A stretch of DNA of 64,000 nucleotides from Atopsyche davidsoni. Lineage: Eukaryota; Arthropoda; Insecta; Trichoptera; Hydrobiosidae. The notes beneath the pieces were generated by a model, which worked only from the letters and a program-made list of their open reading frames with translations, was not told the origin of the DNA and searched no databases. The stretch's first letter is position 1, and each line of letters begins with the position of its first letter. This document shows, in pieces, positions 10,949 to 22,900 of this stretch. The position numbers and the translations under genes are program-made. The stretch is taken from positions 4,494,001-4,558,000 of the forward strand of contig JAILWY010000029.1 of the NCBI GenBank assembly GCA_022113835.1, given 5' to 3'.

Positions 10949-13900
10949 GTGAGTAACGACCGATTGCTTCCTTCCATTTTTTTGATGGTGGAAACCATCG
11001 AAAACATAGCACGCAACTACAGAAAATCAGTCCAATGATTTGTTGTTTAAGTGGTCCATACTCCATGAGATTGTAGCGGTCAGTGCAAATACACCGCTAC
11101 ATTATTTGACCTGTTAAGCTCCGCCCCTACCGCAGGTAGAGACTTTCTAATTTTACAACAACCCCAGCGATAACGCAACGCGCCCCCCATAGGGAGTCGC
11201 AGGCACTCGACCAGTAACCACGTATTATTCTGTCTTGTCCTATTCATATAAATAAATGAATACGCAAACATTTAGCCAGCCTTTTGATCTACATCCATAA
11301 TCAACAAGCAACATAACATCAACGGCGAAAAGATAAAGTGCATCATATTTGGCGATTGGCCTCAAAATCACTAATTATTGCCGATAGAGTTAGTCTGCTG
11401 ACGTCAACGAGAGATTTGTTTCTCTGTACGAAGCAGGAGGATCGTTTGCTTGTCTACCGTGTGTGAGATTTTTGATGGGATGCTGTGGTTGCAGAGAGGC
11501 GATCCACGTGCCGTTCATGGCGCGCTTTGTGGTGTTCGCCAAGCGCACGGAGCACCTGCAGGCGCAGCTAAGGGTTTTCTGCGTCACGGACGACAGGGAG
11601 GATAAGACCTTGGAGCGGATGGAGCGCTTCTCACAGGTCGCCAAGAGCAAAGACGTCGAGGTGAGGTCCAAGATCTGATGCTCCAAGCAAAACGAGCTGA
11701 TATATTCTAATGAGATACAAATATACACACGAACTGAAACTGAACTAAAGACGGGCTGCGTGGACGTTTTCAGGTGCACGAGGGCAAGCCGGTATACCTG
11801 GAGTTCGGCGGCAACTTCTCCCCCGTGGCGCAGGCCGGCGAGCAGCCGCGTCTGGACTTCCGTGCCTTCAGAGAGTCTCGTCTGCGCCTCGGGGCCATGG
11901 TCAGGGGGGCACATGCTGACGCCGTGGCGCGCTGCCTCTTCATGCGCGAGCCCCGCCGCGCCAAGGGCGAGCCAGCCCAGCCGCCGGTAAGTCTTCGGCC
12001 TTCTCGAACGCATACATCTTCAGCCGTGAAACTGAAAAGTTCCAGGTTTACCGTATTGGTTTGTAATGCAGATCTGTACCCTGAACATCGTCCTGCCCGA
12101 GGAAGTGGTCCCCATGGACCTGTTGCTGCCCCCGTTCCAGGGTAAGATGGACACCGAGGGCGTCACGGAGGAAGAAGTTCAGCAGCTGCAAGCCTTCCAG
12201 GAGAAGGAGGCCATCACGCAGCTGCGACTCACCGACGCCAGGTACTCTTCGAAAAGTATATCACACTCTGAACCTCGGTACAGTAGTCTCCATATATATT
12301 TATAATATATAGTTCGTTTGAATCAAGCCCGTGTGCGTGGTCGTTTCAGAATAACCTCAATGTGCAACCTGCTGGGCATGGACTGGGTGCCGCTGGCGTA
12401 CGAGCTGGGGGTGAGCCACGCCACGGTGGCCAGCGTCAGGGAGCGCGGCACCAATGGGGCGCAGCAAGCCGCCCTCATGCTGCGTCTATGGCGGGAGCAG
12501 GGCGGCGCCAAGGCACACGGTATGGACTGCGTGCCTGTATCGAGGCTCCTCACTAAAGCCGCTTCTCAATCACAGCTATTTTTTTCGGCTGTTCATTCAA
12601 GCGAAAAATCTTCGATAACGATAATTCGATGACGTAATTATTGCATATTATTTGTAAACGTGGTGATACTACGATCACGTCAAACGACAGAGATCTTGCG
12701 CTTATTCGGGGGAACAATTTGAGTAAACTGGAGACTGGGTGCTTCCTTGCAGATAACTGCCTGGAGCTGGCGCTATGTCGCATAGGCCGCGAGGACGTCC
12801 TGCTGCCCCAAAGCACCGCCGAGGCGGAACGTCGCATCCAGCGAAACATCTACCAAGAGCGGCAGTCAAGCGAGGAGATCATCAGTTACAAGAGCCCAGA
12901 GCCAGGTAACGCCATTTTGCTCAATCCCGTTTGGTACCCACATCCTTGCTTATACTTATAACATATAGAACAGAATACTAACAGGGTTCTTGGATCGATT
13001 GAAACAGAACTGATGGAGAAAGAGCGGATGGTGGAGGCCATCATGGAGCAGGAGGACATAAACAAGGCGCTGGACAGCGACGGCCTGGAGCGGCTGGAGC
13101 GCGAGCTGTTCAGCCCCAAGGACGAGGGCGAGGGCGACGAGGCCAAGTACTCTCCCGAGGAGAAGTCGTACGTGGAGGACGGCGAGGCCAGCGACCGGGA
13201 GCCCTCGCTGACGCCCAGCGAGGAGAGCGAGGAGGAAGAAGGTAATGATTGAAAAAAAATAATTCTGTTAACACATTCATTACATATACAGGCATTATAC
13301 CATAATAATATTATTTTGGAATTCACGTGCCAAGACGAGTAATAAACTGTGAATCTTCAAATCAAGAATCTGCGGTCTCACCACTGAGACAACAAGACAA
13401 CCATAAACAGCTTCATACTTAACATATAAATATATACGTGGCGTGCGGTGACTTCGCAGTTTTGCTCTCTGAATATAATCGAGCTTAACAAATTACACAC
13501 TATATAATAAATTTCTTTCAAGGTATAATTTAATATTTTATGGCATGCAATACATAATTGCTTATACGGGCTGCACTGTCCGCATGTAGCCTCCATAGCT
13601 CAGGGGCAGAGCACTGGTCTTGTAAACCAGGGGTCGAGAGTTCAAATCTCTCTGGAGGCAGAAAGTTATTTATATTTTTATATTTTGCTTCAGTTTATTA
13701 TATAATAATAATAAAAAAAATGCCTCCAGAGAGATTTGAACTCTCGACCCCTGGTTTACAAGACCAGTGCTCTGCCCCTGAGCTATGGAGGCTCACGTCA
13801 GACGTGCCGGTGCGGGGCCCCACAAGGCCTCTTATCAGGAAGTCTTGCTTTTTATGCTAGCACAGGTGGTTAGATAATAAACAAAACAATAAATGTTTGT

Positions 13901-16900
13901 ACAGCATAACAAAAAAGACACAAAAACATACATTCTATTATTTCAACAGTGTATGTTTTTATTGCTTTTTGTATGGATTTTTATTTTTTTTAATTAGGGA
14001 TCAAGAAGAGCGTGGCAGAAAGAAAGATCCAGATAACCCGGAAGCTGAGCAGCTCGAAGATCCCCGCCTCCAAGCAGAAGAGGGAACTGAAGGAGGAGAT
14101 CAGTGAGATCAAGAAGCAGATCAACCCCGAAGTCAAGAAATTTCACATCCAACAGACCTCCATATCATCACAGGTGAGGAGTCAGTCATTTTAATCATCC
14201 CAAAAAATATATGGAATTGCATAAAGATGCTCAGGAATCACTAGCACCCTCTAGGTGTGATATATTTTATGAGTTATTACTTTTAGTATATAAAAGATGA
14301 ATGGACTTGCATAAAGGTGCTCTGGAATTATCAGCCTCCTCTGTGTGTAATATATTTTATGGGATATCATTTTTGGTATGGAATAAATCGTTTGATATGA
14401 ATAATATATTTTATGAGTTGTCATTCATGGTATTTACCCATTTGAATTTTAATGGAAATTTATTAATAATTTTTGAATTCTTATCGCTTTCGACCGATTA
14501 CTTTCATGTCCTGTCTTCTATTTTACAGAACAGCGTGATTTATCTCAGTTAAGATTTTTCTCGTTAAAATATTTATCATTAAAAGTAACATATAATTTTC
14601 TTTGTTAATCAAAATATATATTGCGTTGATTACAGCCATCGACAGAATCTATGATGAGCAAACAAGACTCCTTCGGGAAGCTATCTAAAAAGTCTTCCGA
14701 AGACGAAGAGGCGAAAAAGCTCCCCACGCCTCAAGCTTCCCCAGATCCAGCCGAATCCCCTAAAGAGAAGGTGCTCCCCAAGTCCTCAGGACCGAGACAC
14801 ATGCAGAAGCACGTGAGAAACGAGTCCATGATCAGGTTCTCCTCGGGAGACTTCTCCGACGTGAAGGTCACGCAGAAGAAACCAGAAGAGAAAATTACGG
14901 AGACCAAGGTCATAGAAGAGACCATCATCAAAGGATCTTCCCCTGCGTTCAAAACAGAAGTCAAAACGGAGACAATCACAAAAGTCGAAGGCACGACGAG
15001 AACGACGGTGACCAGCGAAGAAATTTTCACGGTGGAAGGAAGAGACGTCGCCGAAATGCCATTGCGTCAGAAGATCTGCAGCTTCGAGAGCAAAATGCAA
15101 ACCGAAAAATCAAAAGCGGACACTGACAGATTTGAATCTCGAATCAAACTGACGGAAGAAGCTCTCAAGAAACACACAGAAGGCCACGGGACTTCTGCGG
15201 AGTACACGGAACACTTTATCAAAGATCAAATGAGGACAACTCAAGAAAACACAATGAAGACATTCCAGGACAATTTGAGGTACGAAGTCGAAAACGGCAC
15301 TGTACCGGTAGATCCGGGGAGTCCAGACCTCGTGTCGGACTTCGCTTCCGACCTGATGAAGGCCGAAGAGACTTTTATGGCTTCGGCAGACCATTCCAGT
15401 GATAAGTACACAGACAATTACTTCAAGGGACCAAAGACGTTTGCCAAAGCCGTGAGAACTGACTCCACAATTGTGCAGTTCTCTTCAGAAGACGACAGTG
15501 AGTGCTTGAAAAAATCCACTGATTCAGAAACAGAGACGGAGTCGCAAATAACGACCGTGAAGCAGCAGGTCGGTTTACTGGAGGAGCATATGGGAACTGC
15601 TCCAAGACTGGAACAGCTCGTGAAGCCGGGTGGTAAAATTCCCGCTGAAGCTGTCAAATCACCCAAATTGACTATTAACATTGAACAACAGCTGCTAGAG
15701 GATCCCGAAGAGCTCATCGAAGAAGCGGCCATGGATAAAAAGGAAGAGATGAAGGCTTTCCTGGCCAAGGAGATCATGTCCGTGGAAGCGGAAGCTGTGC
15801 GCGTACTGAAGGAGCGACTAGGGGTGGACTCCGTCGAGGACTCCCTGCAGATATCGTCCGATGAAGATGCACAGGTGCAGAGGACGGACGACGAAAGCGA
15901 AATCAAAGAGCAGCTGTCTGATGAGGTTGCCGAGCCACCCAAAATGGTAAGTCCCGTCAGATTTAGTAAAAAAGATAAATACTTGAAGTATACATTGCAC
16001 CTAAAGATATTATATATATATTGTTCCCCTAGGAGGCGAAGTCTGCGGCGGTGGACAACAGGCTGGACTCGCACACATTCTCCGACTCCATCAGCTCGGA
16101 ACACTCGCGAATGGGGCTATACTCCTCATCGCCGCAGACCGGGCCCCTTGCCACCGCCGACAGGACAGACTCGCTGGCTGACTCCGTCAGCTACGTGTCG
16201 CACTCCGAGTCAAAGGTAGTAAACGAACGAACGGTAGTAAATATGTTTGGCAGCTTTAAAAGTTTTTTATATGAGAAAGTTGCTCTTGGGTATTTCCGAA
16301 GATTTTAGGTCATCTACAGGGATTCGAAATTCATGAAACTCCAGTGCCCGGCATAATAGATCTCACAGTAATGCTTTAGAATCCGCATAACATATTTGAA
16401 TTCAATCCCTTACGATGACCCCAGTACCGGAACCGAAACGTCGGTAATTTCAAACAATTATTGTTATCAGATTACGTCGAAGGAGTCGAGGCCGACGCGC
16501 AGTGACTCGCTGGACGAGGCGTCGCAGTTCTCTGACATGGAGGAGACGCAGATCGGCGTGGCATCCGCCATCCTAGGCGGCGCCGTGACCCTGGCTGGAG
16601 CTGCAGCCGCCCCTGCCGTCGGCTCCTGCATCAGGACGGACACCATGCGCTTCCTAGAGCAGGAGTTTGTGTTCAGCTCTACGGAACTCGACGACAGGTT
16701 CAAGAAAAAGGAGAAGGTGAAAAAAATGGTTCTGTTTAGTCCTTGTGAAAATGTGAGAAATATGGCCGCACACTTCATGATATACGCGAACGATAATCGG
16801 CTTGGCCCTATGGACTTTAAGACTTTCGCTATGGACCATAGACTAGATCTAGTTAAATTATATGTTTTCATGTAATTGATTGACACGTAATATTTTGTTT

Positions 16901-19900
16901 GTTTTCTCAGAGTCCAGAGGAGCCCGTCATCAGCGCTAAAGCGAGGCAGTTCATCGAGACAGTGCCCGAGGACGAGGTCTCCGTGCAGGACTGCTTCTTC
17001 TCCAAGAGAATATACTCTGACTCCATCGAGGAAGCCGAGCAGTACGGAGAGATGGACTCCAGGAGGCAGTCCGAAGCCGACTCAGTCAAATCTGACAAAT
17101 CAGATAGGTCGTCGGACCAGAAGATGGGCAGAAACGAAGAAAGTATGAAGGAGCGCATTGAAAAACTAGGCTCTAGCAAGGAAGAACCTGACGAGGTCCA
17201 GTTCGAATTCGTCAAGGTCAAAAGCAAGGACAGCAAAGATGAAGACAGCGAACATGACACTGTGTTCCAAGAATCTAGTGAAATCGCCCAAGACGCTCTC
17301 ATGAAGAAAACTGTTACCAAGCGTCATTCTAGAAACGAATCAGTTTCCATCACCAAATTTTCGTCACTGGAAATGAAGGATGAGTTGGTGAAGTTCGCCG
17401 CGCCTTCGGTTCCTGAAGTGCCGCAACGGGCCACTGAGTTCCAGATGTTCGTCACGGAGGCTGCCGATGATGAGAGGGTATCCTCATTCGACAAGGAAGA
17501 CCTCTCGGACAGGATATCCTCGGAGGACAGTCGAGAAATTGAGATATCAGAAAAGAAATGGTCTGACGGCGTGTCGGACAAGATTTCCTCCGAAGACGGC
17601 GTCACCGACAAGGTGTCGAGCGATAGCGGTGCTCAGATTGAAGAGTCTGAAAGAAAAGCCTCCAGCGATACTCTACACAGATCCATCGACATCAAGTCTC
17701 CGGACCTGATTCTAGACGACGACAAGAGCCCGGACGATCAGGTCAAGATCCAGCCGGAGTTCGGGATGCTGGACAGGATCGAATCGAGGTTCTCCGGGTT
17801 CAGAGACTCCACCGGCGACGCGGCCAGCAGCCTTTCATCCAAGTTGGATGACACTCTGAGTAAGTCGCAGATTTAGATTTTATGTACTGTGTGTCTGATA
17901 TGGGAGATTTTTTTTTTGGTGTTCTTTCTTGATTGTGATCGAGAACCAAAGAAGCTTTCGAATGACCTCGGGTCTTGCTTGCTTGCAGAGGGATTGAAGC
18001 GCGCGTCGCTTAGCAGCACTGGCGAGGAGCTGGCAGCACGAGCGGGCAAGCGCGCCTCGGACGCACCCAGCCTCACGGACTCCCGCGACTACACCTTCGA
18101 GGAGTCGGAAGACAACTTCCCCTCGGACGGCAAACACGAAGTGGAGACGCGCGCCCGCGCCATCCTAGGTAAAGCCTCTTCCGTCCTCCGTGGTGGGTTT
18201 TTCTTGTCGTAGTAGAATGTACGATTGAATCTCAACTGTATTTTAAAATAAATTGCCCAAGGATTTTTCTCATCGTTTCACGAAACACCCTGTACTAAAT
18301 GTATGTGTTTTTTGTTTCAGAACCGATATATGACAAGGCGCTCAAGGCCGTGCGGGGCGACTCCCTAGATGACGTGGAGCCTTTCTGCCTGGACCAGGAC
18401 TCGCCCAGGCTTCCTGGGATCGAGGAGACGCAGTAAGTGCCCTCATCACTAAAAAAAATTCTTCCTCTACGTGAAATTAAAATCTTTATTGTGTTTTCAT
18501 CTAACGAATCTCTTAAAAACTAAGCGTTTACAATTTGAAATAAAAGTTAGTCTCCTAGCCATTCAGCTACCCAAACTTTTTTGTCATTGAACGATGAGCT
18601 AACATAGACTTGGTTTTATAAATCTATGTCTTCAAGAGGTGAATATCAGGGTGAGAGAAAGAAGAGGCATGATTTTGATGACATCTCCTTTCGCAGCCAA
18701 GCCGGCGACAGGTCGGAGGCTGACGCTGCAGCGGCAATGGAAGCCCAGCAGGACTCTGGAGATAGCGGCCGGGAGTACTCCGTGCATTCCTCGCCCGACG
18801 AGGTGGAGGAGAAGATCTGCACCGAGTCAGAATCAGGTAAATTGGGGAAACTCTCTTTATTCTAAACAGGGAACTCCTAAAATTAAAAGATGACTTTCTT
18901 CTGAAATATAAAGGTTCGAGGTGTGTATGATATCTGTTTTTTTCGTTTTCTAGAACTAGACCAGGCCAAGGTGTTGGAGATCATCGAGCCGACGTCCGAG
19001 GGAGACGCAGGGTTCGCGCCGAGCTTCGACACTTCCAAGCTGAAGCAGGACTCTCTGGATGACGCCGACGACTTCTTCCCGGAAAAAGAAGTAAATATGT
19101 TTGCTTTACAGAGCCAGACTTGTTATGCTAGTATGCTGCAGTTGGCAGACGCGTCTTCTGACGATAGCGTAACCCTTCATGCTTTAAAATCGATTAATAA
19201 TATTATCGTTTCAGATGGACGATTTGGATGACCACATAACCACACACAAAACTACAAGCTATAGCACCAAATCGGAATTCGGTACATCTTCTTTCACCAC
19301 CACGTCATCCACAGTACAAACCTCTACCACGAACATAAAAAAAACCGTGACAGAAACATCTCAACACGTTGTAGAATCTTTCAAAGACGGAGCAGATGCA
19401 CTGTCTGAAAATATCAGCTCGTTGGAATCTAAACTGGACGAGGGGATCATTAAGGATGAAGAAGAAGAAGAATCAGATCATGAACATTATATTTCTGAAC
19501 CTCTTTCTGAAGTTGGAGTAGCTGTCGCTGCTTCCATAGGAATCAACTTAAAAGCCTGCGAATTGAAGAATGCCGAAAGGGAATCTTCTAGAAAGAGCTC
19601 CATGAGTTCCAAGCATGAGTTTAGCGTGTCTGAACAAATTTCTGGCGCTGGAGTCGCTTTGGCCGCCTCCATAGGTGTGAAGGACCTGGAGCTGGAACCG
19701 AAGAAAGCAGAAATATCCCATCTGGTCTCACAAGATTCAACCGTGTCGGAACTCATCTCTGACGCCAGTGCAACCTTGGCGCACACCGTCGGAATAGAAC
19801 TGGACCCCAAAGAAGTCAGAGGAAAGATATCCAGAGAATGCTCCAGGGAATCTCTCGTGGAGATCATATCAGACGCGGCGTCCACACTTGCGGCAACCGC

Positions 19901-22900
19901 TGGAATCGATTTTAAACCTGAACTCATCGAAGTCCACGATAAATCAGAAGGATCTCAAAATTCCAAGCACGTTTCGGAGCTGGTTTCCGATGCCAGTTCA
20001 GCGCTCGCTGCTTCTGTGGGCATTGACTTCAAACCTGAAGAAGAAGCGTCTCTTCAAGAAGACGACGAGGAGTTGTCTATCGGAGAAAACACCAGGGGTA
20101 TTACTGAATCACTCTCCATGACTGGCGCAGCGCTCGCTGGAAGCATTGGAATTGCGCTTCCTCAGATCCAGAGATCACCCTCGAAGGACTCTGTCATCAC
20201 TCACGAAGACATCTCTGAGAAGGTGTCCGAGACCGGGTCGACAGCTATTGACGTGGCCTTAAAGTATGGAGAAGAACACTTCGTCAAGCAGCTGTCTGGA
20301 GAGGTGGAAAAGCTGGACACCATCGAGGTCGATACAATTGAGGAGAAAGTCTTGGAGGCTGCCGGTGAGACTGCGAAAGAAGCCAAGGGCAAGAAAGAAG
20401 TAGGTGGAAGCCCAGATTTGACCCCGGAGGACACAGAGAAGCTGGTCTCCGAAATGAAGGACTTGAACAGGCTTGACAGGCGCTGTTCAGACCTCCTAGA
20501 AGGAATTTCCCAGCCTGGTGGATCGCAAATCAGAATCGACACCAGCCACGTTACTCACGGTAAGAATCGACCACAAATTTAATTCAATTGTTTTTAAATT
20601 ATTTCTTTCCCTGTGGCCATTTTTTTCGTTGTCCTTCTTTCACCCTTCGCGGCACTCGGCGTCAATGCCGACCCATCTGATGATGATACGGAACGTTTCG
20701 TGTTACAGAGCTCTCGCTGAAGTTCTCGAAGACTCCTCCGCCATCCCCCGTGGACCTCATTCAGCGGGACAAGACCAGCGCTGCCTCGGGGCTCACGGGA
20801 CAGCAACACAAGGGTAACTCCAGACTACGCTGTGTTCCATATTTGCTCAGCACCCTGATCGTCTCCCGATTAAACAATAAAAGACCAGTTGTCATCAAGA
20901 GTTTGGTTCCTTTTGGAATGATGAGTAACTGTTTTGAAGCTAATCCGAATTATCTCGTTTGTTCACTTTCTCTATTGGCATGGCATCTCCGTTGGGATCC
21001 GTGTAGTATAATAAACTTTCTTTAAAATTATCCCGCTTTCTTCCTTCCTGTCTTCGTTGACATCTCTCTTTAACAGCTTGCGTTCCTTCAGGTCCTGAAG
21101 CTCCAGCAGAGCCGGCCGGCAAGCTGTCCCCACGAGACGCGCGCCTGCCCAAGGACTCGCTTCTCACCGACGGGGACACGCTGCAGCCAGGTGACTCAAC
21201 TTAACCTCACTTTGACCACGGGTCGACACGACAACACTAGAAACCACATCGAACTAGATATCAAGAAGCTAACTTTAGCAAACATTAAAGATTGGCGTAC
21301 GGTTTCCAACCGTTACGTAGAGTACAATAAGCCCAGAAATATATAATCCAGTCATTCTTGATATCCGGTCTAAGATCTATACAAGTGCAGTGGTAATCAT
21401 TTAATTTGAGTTTTTTTTATTCTTTTGCAAATGTGTTCATTTGTTCCGATTACACGTCTCCTCATACATTTAGCGCATCTGGAATCATCCAACTTTACTA
21501 TTATTTGCACTGGTCACTTAGAACGGTCTCCGTGGCAACCAAAATGCTCGTTTCACCCTAACCCTCGACAGTCAGCCCCGGGCAGACGGTTCGCCTCTCC
21601 GAATCAAGCTTGTCTCTGCTTCCGCGGTCTCCACGCTAAAATCATTTTGACACTACGATCGCTATTAAAATCAAACGCGCTAATTTTATTTACGACCTAA
21701 CGGCCAAAGCATTGCGGTAGTGACTATATAAATTGTTGTCTGATAGGTCAGAGATTTGACCTTGAAAGTAGCTGTGCTATCTGAAAACAATATTCTAACT
21801 CGCTGCCTTGATTTGATCGAAAAAATATGTTGAAAGTAAAAGTTTTATTTTGTCCATATATATTATAATATTTTTCCATATATATTATAATAATGAGTTA
21901 TCATTTTGAGTGCTGCATAAAATACTCGTATATACGCGTGCGCACAATCTGATCGTAATTATTAAGTTATAACTTAAGGATTGTGCTTTATTTAAAAAAA
22001 AATCGATCAAAGGCCTCACATGGATCGATATAGATTTATATCTTCCTATTAAAAATCACTATTTAGTTTTCCTTTTTTTCCGTGGAAGGACGCGGAAGCA
22101 GGCCTCGATGTTCGGGGCGGGCTGCTAAAAACAATTAAGGGTTTTTTTCAGCAGAGGGTCCCTAACACACTGAATTTCTTCGCAAGATGTCTGTTTTTTT
22201 CCGTGTTAGTTTCATTTATTTTTTATCTCTGCACTTGTAAGAAAGCACATTTGACCTCTGGGAGCAAAATCAGATATTCACTCATTTTTTTTTAAAACGG
22301 GTTGATTATTTATTTTTCATGCTATAAAGATATTTGATTTTGACGCCAGGTCACGTGTGCAGTTATCACCGATCCGAAGTCTAAGCTCATTTCTTAATAT
22401 ATACACCCTTCGATTGAAACGTGATATGTATGATGACACACTCGTACTGAACTAGTATGGTTTTAGATGAAATAAGACATCGGTGTCTTGAGTGTAAAGC
22501 CGCGTCGACGGGCGGTTTTTTTTTCCCGGCGGAAACGTCGGGTAGCAAAAACTGGACGTGGATTAATACGCAAGAAAATAGATCCGTGCCGTGTTTTATT
22601 CTATCTATCATTATGCTAGCAAGAGAGACTGCCAACTTTCCATATGAACGCATGATTTTAGTTTAATTTGATATACCGAGCACACAGTCTGACTTGTTCT
22701 ATAAGGAAGCGCTTGTACTTGTTGAAAAGTTCTAGAACTTTTTATAGTTTATTTTCCTGATATGTTTAGTTTTGTCTGCTTTTCTACAAGGTAGCAAGCC
22801 ATTTCTTGTAAAATATATATAAATACTAAACGAACTTTGGTTATCCACAATTTATTAATATTATTCTTCTTCTTCGAGTGCCTCTCCTCAAAGGGGGTTG

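Larger units (their letters stand above)
13242..13997 (+). other. Ankyrin intron 7 hosting two tRNA genes
   Basis: GTAATG at the donor and TAATTAG at the acceptor. Apart from the two tRNA genes it is AT-rich with no other coding signal. Confidence 0.88.

Noticed and set aside
13589..13792. The repeated tRNA block as a CRISPR or SINE array.
   Set aside because: Full cloverleafs with paired stems and terminators; just two copies, inverted.
19091..19214. Exon 16 extended through the intron (frame stays open to 19231).
   Set aside because: Donor GAA|GTAAAT and acceptor TTTCAG at 19214 join in phase. The acceptor-like ACAG at 19112 is only 22 bases from the donor.
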